Under the pieces are notes generated by a model. It was given only the letters and a program-made list of their open reading frames with translations, did no database searches and was not told the origin of the DNA. Shown here in pieces: positions 34,581 to 43,800 of a stretch of 64,000 bases of DNA. The first letter of the stretch is position 1. Every line of letters starts with the position of its first letter. This DNA is from Porphyridium purpureum (lineage: Eukaryota; Rhodophyta; Bangiophyceae; Porphyridiales; Porphyridiaceae), in NCBI GenBank assembly GCA_008690995.1, contig VRMN01000007.1, forward strand, positions 1-64,000, read 5' to 3'. The position numbers and the translations under genes are program-made.

Positions 34581-36242
34581 ATGGTCGACGTCGTGCTGGC
34601 GGTTCATGCCGCTGCGACGGAGCAGGATTCGGCTGCAGTGTGTGCCGCACTCATGAAGCTGGTGATGGTCGCGTCAGCTGCTGTACACAAGAAGGATCTT
34701 GTCAAGCGTGACGCTCTCCTTGCTGTGAGCACCGCGCAGTATGCATCGCTCGTGCAAAATGTGGTGCGGTACACTGACGAGAAGTTATGTTTGGCAGTCC
34801 TCAGCTTCTTTTGCCTGGCAGGCGACACTCCCTCACTTGCAGACAAGCTTGCGGCCGCCAAAGCGCCTGCAGCCATCGCTCATATTCTTAAGTTGCACCG
34901 TGTAAGCTCAGAGACGCTTGTTCACTCGTCACTGCTGGCTCTGCGATCATTCAGTCTCTCACCGGTAAGTCGCCAAGCCGTGCTGGCAGAGCCGACCCTG
35001 CCTGAGCTCGTTGCGAGCGTCATGCTGGAATATCCTAGTGATCTGTCCGTACAGGGTCAATCCTGTAGCTGTCTGGCAAATCTGGCGACAGGGTCTCATG
35101 AAGATAAAGCGCGGCTGGTGGCATCAGGGACTGTAGTCGCCGCACTGCAGATTCTGAACCCGACCTGTTCGCCACGAATCGAGAATGTCAAGGTTGTGGG
35201 CCGATGCTGCCAATTTCTTCGAAACGTTTCGGTCCAATCAGAGCAGGCACAGGCAGTGATTTCCCAGGCGCTGCCGGAGCTAGGCGCGCTGGTCTTGCAC
35301 GACGGCTTTGCTCGAGATGTTGCCATCGTGGAGAGCGTATTTTTCATTCTTTTGGCCCTTCTGGAAAGCACCCAACAATGTTCGAATCGTACGATTGAGC
35401 ACGTGGAGTCTCACCGCGACCAAATCGGAGCGTTACAGTCATGCGCCAGGCTGCACGCCACCCATCCGAGTGTGTCGCTTGCATACCTCAAACTCATCGT
35501 CAAACTGTGCGAGTTGAGCACGCGTCAGCCAACAGTGCAAGCGAGCGCAGGAAAAGATGGTGCCGTGGAGCTAGCTGTCCGGATGCTTGAGTCCTTCCCC
35601 GACTTTGAGCACCAGGAGTATGCTTGCATGCTAATTCGCAAGCTCTGCTTCGAGGCTGATAACCGCGTTCTACTTCGCGGCTGCGGTGGCGTCCCCGCTC
35701 TCGTATCTTCTATCCGGAGACAGGCAGCGCGGGAGTCTGTGCAGCAGGCCTTCCTGGCCCTTGCGAATGCCTCTTTTGACGACACAAAAACGAAAGAGCT
35801 AGCAGGAAGAGGTGAGGCTGTCCCGGCCATTCTGGACGCAATGAAGAAAAACAGAGGTTCTCCGGCCATACAAGAACATGGCTGCCGCGTGTTGCGCAAC
35901 CTAGCGGACCATTGCAAGCTGGTGCAGGAAGAGCAAGTCCAGGGAGACACGATCAGTACCGTAATTATAGCTCTGATTGTGTACACGGGTCAGAAGGGCG
36001 TTGTAGAGCAAGCGCTGTCGGTTCTGCTCAACCTGCGTGGCAATCCAGATGCGGATGTGAAGATCCAGACAGCCCACGCTGAAGACACGCTGCTCAGAAT
36101 ACGAGAGATGTACTCGTCTGACAAGCTGCTGTGCGAGCAAGCGCAGGCGCTGATGTATGGGAAAGGCCCAAGCGTGGACCGGGCCGAGCCCAAGGCAACC
36201 AAGCCCAAAGGCCGAGGCTTGTTCGGGAAGCATAAAAAGTAA
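34581..36242 (+). CDS. Armadillo-repeat-like protein
   Basis: A 553-residue all-helical repeat protein. Armadillo-type signatures recur through its length: QSCSCLANLATGSHEDKARLV, CQFLRNVSVQSEQAQAVI, YACMLIRKLCFEADNRVLL, QQAFLALANASFDD, HGCRVLRNLADHCK and VEQALSVLLNLRGNPD. Such right-handed superhelices serve as protein-binding scaffolds. I cannot assign a specific ortholog, although the arrangement recalls ARMC6-like proteins. The C-terminus is basic (KPKGRGLFGKHKK). ATG 34581 is preferred, since the frame upstream opens only with GTG. An out-of-frame ATG at 34513 in the leader could act as an upstream start. It is followed 266 bp later by prefoldin 2 on the same strand. Confidence 0.8.
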   Translation: MVDVVLAVHAAATEQDSAAVCAALMKLVMVASAAVHKKDLVKRDALLAVSTAQYASLVQNVVRYTDEKLCLAVLSFFCLAGDTPSLADKLAAAKAPAAIAHILKLHRVSSETLVHSSLLALRSFSLSPVSRQAVLAEPTLPELVASVMLEYPSDLSVQGQSCSCLANLATGSHEDKARLVASGTVVAALQILNPTCSPRIENVKVVGRCCQFLRNVSVQSEQAQAVISQALPELGALVLHDGFARDVAIVESVFFILLALLESTQQCSNRTIEHVESHRDQIGALQSCARLHATHPSVSLAYLKLIVKLCELSTRQPTVQASAGKDGAVELAVRMLESFPDFEHQEYACMLIRKLCFEADNRVLLRGCGGVPALVSSIRRQAARESVQQAFLALANASFDDTKTKELAGRGEAVPAILDAMKKNRGSPAIQEHGCRVLRNLADHCKLVQEEQVQGDTISTVIIALIVYTGQKGVVEQALSVLLNLRGNPDADVKIQTAHAEDTLLRIREMYSSDKLLCEQAQALMYGKGPSVDRAEPKATKPKGRGLFGKHKK

Positions 36243-36508
36243 GCCTGGAGCGCGCGTGTGCCTCGCAGACGGCAGTGCGTGCTTACCAGTGCTGACCTGC
36301 ATAAAAGACGCCCTTCAGCGCGGCCGTGCCTATCTCCTTGACGCTGCGCGTGCCTCTGCGTGAGCGCGCTGCGCACGTCTAGCGACGCAACGCGCGACGC
36401 AGGTAACCCTAGCCCGTCGCGATCCCTCTTGGCGGCGTGCACCAGCCTCGAAGGGGAGCAGGTGGCGCACACGATCGCGCAGCGAGGCAAACACAACACG
36501 GGTGCGCG

Positions 36509-36877
36509 ATGAGCGGCGCAGAGGAGACGGTGGCGCGCACCGAGTACGCGAACACGCGCATGGAGCTGCAGGAGCTGTACAGCAAGGTGGGCGCGCTGGA
36601 GGCGGATCGCAGCGAGCACGGCATGGTGCTGGCGCAGCTGGCGAGCGTGCCACGCGATCGGCGTTGCTGGCACCAGGTGGGCGACGTTCTTTGCGAGCAG
36701 GACGTGCAGACCGTGCAGGCTGCGCTGCAGGCAAACCTCGACAGGATCATTGCAACCATTGACAAGCTCGTCGAGTTGATGCGCACGAAGGAGGCGCGCG
36801 TCGGACAACTTGTGGCGAAGTACGGCTTTACCGAGAAGGACGTGGCCGCCGCCGTGGCTGCTCAGCAGCAGCAATAG
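36509..36877 (+). CDS. PFDN2: Prefoldin subunit 2
   Basis: A 122-residue beta-type prefoldin. Prefoldin is a cytosolic hexamer that hands unfolded actin and tubulin to the chaperonin CCT. The protein has the family layout: an N-terminal helix (EYANTRMELQELYSKVGALE), the short beta hairpin region with the PFDN2-specific RRCWHQVGDVLCEQ (human RKCYRMVGGVLVE), then a C-terminal helix (LIRIIATIDKLVELMRTK-like) that completes the coiled coil. The ATG at 36509 gives a length close to other PFDN2 proteins. The tail is glutamine-rich, and the TAG stop interrupts a CAG/CAA run that continues in frame for six more codons. SmD3 follows 260 bp downstream on the same strand. Confidence 0.9.
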   Translation: MSGAEETVARTEYANTRMELQELYSKVGALEADRSEHGMVLAQLASVPRDRRCWHQVGDVLCEQDVQTVQAALQANLDRIIATIDKLVELMRTKEARVGQLVAKYGFTEKDVAAAVAAQQQQ

Positions 36878-37137
36878 CAGCAGCAGAAGGAACAATAACA
36901 ACAGCCGTAACTTAAAGGGACGTAGAGTAAACCAATTACGACGCAGGGAGATGAAGGACGTGTGCTTGACCGTCGACGTGCCCGATCTGTACGGGCACGA
37001 GTCGACAAGGAACTGTAGACGTGTGCACGAAAAGGCCGGTCGTCCTGCATAGTATTGCGACTTGTGCTCTTCAGTTTCTAGGCATTCCACCGTGCGTCAT
37101 CGTCGCTGCGGGCGACTCGCGGCAGCGCCTTTAAGCG

Positions 37138-37518
37138 ATGTCGATCGGCGTGCCGATCAAGCTGTTGCACGAGGCCGAGGCGCATGTCGTGACGGTCGAG
37201 ACTCGCAGCGGCGAGGTGTATCGTGGCACTGTGTTGGCAGCTGAAGACAATATGAACGTGCAGTTGCGGAAGGTGCACATGACTCGGCGCGACGGAAAGG
37301 TCGTGCCACTGGACCAAGTGTTCATCAGAGGCTCCAAGGTGCGTTTTATAATCCTCCCGGACATTCTCGCACACGCACCGATCTTTAAGCGGCTCGAGGC
37401 GCTGAAGAACGCGTCAAGAAAACGTAGCTCAGTGCTACCCGGCGCTCCCCGCGGGGACGTCGCGCCGCGTGGCCGGCCAGTATCGCGCGCGAGACCACGA
37501 GGTCGTGGGCGCAGTTGA
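37138..37518 (+). CDS. SNRPD3: Small nuclear ribonucleoprotein Sm D3
   Basis: A 126-residue Sm core protein. SmD3 is one of the seven subunits of the Sm ring on U1, U2, U4 and U5 snRNAs, so it acts in pre-mRNA splicing in the nucleus. [19 protein letters not shown] is almost identical to the human N-terminus. Sm1 contains [20 protein letters not shown] and Sm2 contains [17 protein letters not shown], both with the RNA-contacting residues of the family. The C-terminus is an RG-rich tail ([16 protein letters not shown]), normally a site of arginine methylation. The presence of a full Sm protein agrees with the intron proposed in the DUF2892 gene. It is convergent with the large minus-strand gene, whose stop lies 368 bp away. 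Confidence 0.97.
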   Translation: MSIGVPIKLLHEAEAHVVTVETRSGEVYRGTVLAAEDNMNVQLRKVHMTRRDGKVVPLDQVFIRGSKVRFIILPDILAHAPIFKRLEALKNASRKRSSVLPGAPRGDVAPRGRPVSRARPRGRGRS

Positions 37519-37885
37519 GCGACCTGTCTTTTTCCGATGTCTCATTGCCACGCATGCAAGAGCAAGGTGCAGAGGGTTGCTTCGAAGAGGAGCATCCTGT
37601 ACGACGAGCAGTGCTGCACAATTCAACGAAGCAGAGGCCGATGATCCCTTCCTGCGCACCAAGGCTGGATTGGCATACAGAGCTGAAGTCGCAGGACGAG
37701 AGTTAATGGAGGCCAAGCGAACGCTGAACTCGGCGAGAAGGACGATAAATCTATCCTTGTGCTTGTCGATGCAGGTGAAGATGTGTCGTCGAACAGTTTA
37801 CATATGCAGGTCTGCACAATATACAGACCAGAAAATTAAGTCGTTTGTATGTGTCGATACATCAAAGATGGAACAATCACTCTTC
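37519..37885. other. Convergent intergenic region
   Basis: The 3' regions of SmD3 (+) and the UPL1-like gene (-). I looked here for the missing HECT domain of the latter and found no trace. Plus-strand frames here have no recognised motif. Confidence 0.6.
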
Positions 37886-40800
37886 TCAAAAGTCCATGTC
37901 AAGGCCAACTTCGCCTCCCCCGCTTGCAGCCGCGACCGCACCTGCGTCGATCATGGCTGCAAAGCCCAGTGTTTCCAAGCATCGTACCACGCTGCGAATA
38001 ATATCGGGGCTAATCGCCCCCGCGCTCAACTCTAAACGCCGAAGAGACATGACCAAGTTGGTCGGCATGTCCATGGCGACAAGCTGCTTGAGCAGTTCAA
38101 GTGGAAGTGTCGCCGAATTGATGCAGTCGGTGAGCGCCAACAATGTACTAGGACTCGGCTTTGATTTTTTGGCCTCTTGCTCGACCAAGCGCGCCAGCGT
38201 CCTCGCCGCCCGTGATGCCATCCACTCGTCGTCATTTGCAAGGACCACGCGCACAAGAGCGCTTGCGTTCTCTGAGATTGCGCTTCGCAAAACCGAACTT
38301 ACACTTGACTGCTGGTGCACGTGAAGCTGTTGGCTACCTTGGCTACTGCCTGTCCGATGCGGCATTGTCGAGGCACTGCGTGTCTGCTGCTGCTGTTGCT
38401 GCTGTTGCTGCTGCCGCAAAAGCGACCGGATGATGCGTTCCAGCAAATCGCCATCCGTATCAGCCTCCGATGCACCACTTTCCTCTGCAAAGTAGCTCAC
38501 AAGTCCGCTCTCTCGGCTCGCATACAGCTCAACGAGCTCAACCAACACTACGAGAACAAAGAGACGCACAGACGCTTCGAGCACAAACTCGACGTCAACA
38601 GAGCGTCCCGTCCAGTCATGTGCGTTTTCCTCCACTCGCACGAGGCCCAAGAGAATATGCACAACTTGGACAACGCGCGGCGGCGGCGCACCCAAGGCCT
38701 CACCTTGAAAACCCCTTTCAGAACAAGTCTCCTCTAGCTTTTGCCTTTGCTCGCGCTCAGGCTGGACCACAAATGACGTAACCCCGGAAGCCGTAGGACT
38801 TGATTTTGCTCCGTTGGCAACCGCCATGTTCAGCGGAAGCATACTCGTTGGTACCTTTCTGTTTGCTCTTGTCGACCCTGGCTCACTCGGGGCCCCGTCT
38901 TCCGCAACATTCGGCTCCAAGTCCTCAAGAAGGTACAGAAGCCTGCCCGTGCCCGGCCGTATGCGCACAGTGCTGACAAGAGCGGCGAGAAAGGTCGGTA
39001 TATCGCGCACGAGAACAGGACCTAGGCTATTTACGAGTGCACCCAGCGGAACAGCGGTAGCCCTACGATTGGGATCCGCGCGGTGCTGCTCGGCAAAGAC
39101 TGAGCGCTGCTGCTCATGGGCAAAAAGAGAACGGATCTCATTTTGCATTGCGCAAAGAAGAGCGCCCCGGTCTTCGGCTACGTTCCGGATGATTGTGCGC
39201 AGTAGAGCGCGCGCAAAAGACGAGGCTTGCTGCTTGTTGGAAAACATGTTCGGCCGCGCAAAAGCCACATTGCTTTCGACCTTTGATGCATTCAGGTTGG
39301 GATTTCCAAAGAGCAGGTTTTGCTCGTGCTGCTCATCCACGGCTTCTGCGTATGTTCGCAGCCCGAAGCGCCGAAGCACCGGAATTCGGAAAAGGCGCGC
39401 AAGTCTGCACTCTTCACTCGGTAAACGAGTCTGCTGCTCTTGGTGATCGTGACCTTGCAACATATTATTGGAGGCTCGCTCATCTAGCGTAAGAGATGAT
39501 AAGCACTGCAACACCGCGAGTTGCATACGAGCATGGCTTTCCGATTGCAAGTCAGCGCACAAGTTTGTATCCACCGCCAGCATGCATCGCATTAGCACTC
39601 TATCAATGATGCAAGCGCTCGTGTCCCCTGTCACGTCTCGGTCCAGCTCGCAAGAAGCGTTCGAGCGCTCCACAATCTCACGAAAGGGCTGTGTGTAAGA
39701 AGAAACACTTCTCTGTGCAGCAACGAAGTGCTCGAGTACACTGCTCGTTGCCGTCGCAAGCGCCGAAGCAATGCCACTGTTCTGAGCCCCGGACTGTACG
39801 TCAGGCTCGCCTAGGTCGGGAATCTGCGCCGTCAGCAGACGTGCACGCTTCTCCTTCCTCAGGTCTTGCCCTTTCGCACCGCCCTCAGCACGGTCTGCAG
39901 CCTTCGTGGAAACGTCGAGAACCGCTGGCTGGACCATCGCGTCTTCTCTCTTGTTGGTCATTTGAAACGCGTCATCCTGTCGTGCGTACCTTATGTATGC
40001 GTCCAGTATTAAGAAACAGTGTGCCGCAAGCTCGAACACGGTATTCTGGAAAACAAACGAATGAGGTCTTGGATATGACAAATCGGAAGTATCCATATCC
40101 GTCGCTTCAATACTCTGCTTCTCGTCTTCCCTCAGCAACGGCTGGAGGCATTCATCTAGAACGCCCAGCATGCGATCAACAGGAAGCGCAGTTCGAAGGG
40201 CAATGCGCATTGCGCTTCCGCCTTGGTGTGACAAGATTGAAATAGTATGTACGAGTCGCATCCGCACTCTTTGGGATTTGATGCTGGTTTGGTGGTCAAG
40301 TTGGGTTCGTTCCGATACCGGAAAGGAGCTGACGAGCTTGCACAGCAGATTTTCGCGCTGTGCGTCCGTTATAAGGCCAGACTTCTCTGCCAAACAAATC
40401 ATGTCGGCAATAAAATGCGGTTCCAGCGTATCTCGTTCAAGCCCTATGCTTTGTTGCTGGTCGCTTTCCTGCTTGACAATCTGCTCAATGTTCTCTTCCA
40501 CCATGAAAACTAAATGCTTCACCAGCGCTTCGACAAGTGAACGGAAGGCATCAGCTGGCACCGCTGCCAACGAACTGCCTGTGTCCGAGAGCGATTCACT
40601 CAGATTATCGTTGTGTTTGCCATCAGCATCCATGCAGCCCCTCCACGCGATACGAATGGTATCCAGCTCTACCGTTCCCTTCTTTGATTCCTGCATCTCT
40701 ATCCACGTTTCCAAGACGGCGGCCAGACGCGTAAAATTAGATTGATCAATGCAGACCGACTCACCAATCGCTCGTGCTTCGTTCCGAAGCGAGCTAACGA

Positions 40801-43800
40801 CGCGATAGGCAACTTGGCTCGGTGACTCTAAAATTTCCTTGGGCGCTGGAGGCGTTTGGCTGTCAAGACCAGTGCCCGTCGCGCTACCTCTTGGTGCCTG
40901 CGCGGGGGGGTTTGCGGACAAAGTGCTTTCTGGTCTGGCTTGCGACTGCATGGGGTCGCTCCCGTTCAGTGCCGCACGTGCAGATGCGGCAACATTGTTC
41001 AACCATCTCCTTTCTAGCTCTACATGAGCATCACTTTCGCCAGTGGAGGAGAGTAAGCTGTCCATCACCGCCTCAAGTCGCGCAGGTGTGTACCGAGCGC
41101 CACCGTTGCTACCCATGCGCAGCATCGTATACACTACTCGCTCGCGGCTGAAGCCCATCTCTGTAAGCATCTGTACATCATGTTGCCTACCGACAACTAC
41201 AGGACGCAAGAGATTCATGGCATGCACCCGAGATAAAGGTGACGCTGCCTCCGCCAATGCACCCACAAGTTCGTCCGACTCGAGGGGATCAGCGCTTTCG
41301 TCTTCTGCATTCGGCAGAGTTCTTTCCGGGAGGTTTACATCATCACCTTCCGCAGCAGACACGCCTAAAGCATCGCGGAACTCGGTGTTCAAAAGCTCAG
41401 TACCAGACCCCGCTGAGCGTGGGGCCACCGACGAAGCTGCAGCACCCCCGTTCGGGACCGCAGAAGCCGTAGGAGACCCAAGCCAGTCTGCCAGGGTAAA
41501 TATCACATTCAATAAGCCCAGTAAAGCGTTCTCATACAACCCATTCATGCGAAACAAGCGGGAAGGCCTTCTTTCAGATATTTGCAGAGACTCAGACCGC
41601 CCCTCATCAAGTACACTAGAGACGACATCTCCATGCGTTCCGCTTACTTCCAGCATCATTTCCACGGCAAGTGCGCACGCGGCTCGATGTAGGTCTTTGC
41701 GCGACCATATTCCAGCAACGATGCTATCCGGCCCTGTTCCATGGGCGCCTGAACCAATACTGCCCAAATTTGCCGAGTATATTGCAGGACAGAACGCAAG
41801 CAGTTGCGAGACACTACCGAACGCGTGCAATGCACGCGTTGCCGCACTTTGTGCAAGCGCAAACCGATTCAGCTCTATCGTGTAGTTTCGAATCCCATTC
41901 ACCGTTCGCGCCATGTTTGCAACAGAGTTGCGGTCAGGGAGTTGCGTCAGCAGCGGAATGCCTGACGGCTGCAGCGCAAAGAAGCCCGTATCTTCTTCAC
42001 TACTGACCTCATGATCGCCCGCACGGCGTGACCGTGCTGCAATATCCCGGCCAGAGCCCTCGGCTACTTCGCGTATCTCAAGCACCATTTCCATCGCTTC
42101 ACAAAGCGCAGACATGGAGTCCACAGGTATCTGCGCAACCAAATCAAAATCTACCTCGTCCAGCGTGTTCGTGAAGCCCATCTGACCATTAAGATTTTTC
42201 GGCGTCATAGCTACCAGCCGCGTGATCGTGGCGCTCAAAATCACATGACCACCAGCCATGAAGAATTCGTACAGCGCCACGGGCTTGCACATGGGCGTCA
42301 CGCGAGTGGATCCATAACCATCCATGAAAAAGACTTGTTTCAGACAAACAAGAACCTGATGAAAATACTCCCAACCCACGACAGCGCGCTCATTGACTGT
42401 CACATCATCGGCGCTCATATCTTCATCAGTTGCGGCCACACCTGGCACAATCCACGTAACCGCGCTGATGTGATTCGTCACGAGACGTGCCAATGTTTTA
42501 GCTACTGAGTGCGCGACCCTGGAGGCGCCAGTCCGGGAAGAGTCGCCTCCACCCATGCGCCGCGGTTGTGCGGAAACTCCGCGGGCAAGAATTACGTACA
42601 ACTTTTCACAGACAGATGTCAAGAGTGCAAGTGAGCGGCCAAGACCAAGAACTTCCGCGTACGTGTGTAAAGTTGTCTGTGGCCCTGCTCGAGTGCCAAT
42701 ATCACATGCCATTGCTTGCGGCACGCGCAAAGCACTCGAGACTCGGGACAGAAGCGCATCTTTTGACGGAATGATACGTTCTGGACCCATTCCATCACTC
42801 TTTTCCACTAAAGCATACACCTGCTCGGTGACGCTGCCTGCGAGAAACGGATCAATGCGCTGTGACAAGTTCGATTTCAAGCACCAAACAGAGGCACCTG
42901 AGAGCCCGCTGACCCAGTTCGAATCCGTGTTATTGGTCATTTCCTCCACTTTCAATCCTCGATACTTGCGCGCAATATGCACACGGGCCAGCCGTTCGCA
43001 CGTTCCAATAAGCGCGATAAATGCGCAGCAGTCACCGGCTTGCACATCAGCGCTACCTAGATCACTCGAATGCTTCCACCAAAAATTAGACGAAAACCCC
43101 CAGCTCTTACTCAGCCCCACCAACAAGCACAGATCAGCCCTCATAGTGTCACTCGCCACCTTCAGCGCAACATGGTGTTCCCCTGTATCCATGGCTTCAC
43201 TGGCATCAAGCTCCGAATTCTGTTCACTTGCCTCTTTGAGAAGGAGTTCCTTATGCAGAATTCGCGCGTCCTCATTGACCACTTCCCAAAGTCGTTTGAC
43301 CAGCTGCTTCTTCTGTCCAATCGCCCGAATGCTTGCAAGCCAGCACTCGCTCAGCTCTCGCTCTGACATGGCTGTGGACGGCACCAGCTGCGCTGCGCGT
43401 GCCGTGCTTGTGTGCGGCGATGTTCCACTACTGCCGGGGCTAGCACGACTCAGCTTATTATGCATGACACTAACCTTTCGCAGGGACAGAAGCAGCTCCA
43501 CCGCGGTTCCAAAAGTGAGCCCATCGCTTTCATGATCGTCGTGCATGTTACTGATTGCAGGTGCCGTGATTCGCAGCGCGACGCATGCCATTTTTGCCTT
43601 GGCTGCCATCGATAGTTTTGAGGTGGTGGCAACGGACATGGCAGCGGCAGCCACCGCTTCTCCTCCTGCAAGTCCATCGCCTGCAGATTTGTCCTCACAT
43701 TGCAGCACTTCCAGCAAGCGCTGAAGGCACAGAATGATTGCAGAATAGCACTTCGCCCTCAGCTGGGGTACGTGTCGCACGAGTTCATCGAGAGCAGATG

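Noticed and set aside
38814-39446. Plus-strand frames of 130-280 codons inside 37.9-46.7 kb
   Set aside because: They lie antisense to the 2,962-codon UPL1-like frame, which has clear homology; the antisense frames have no motifs and follow from codon bias.
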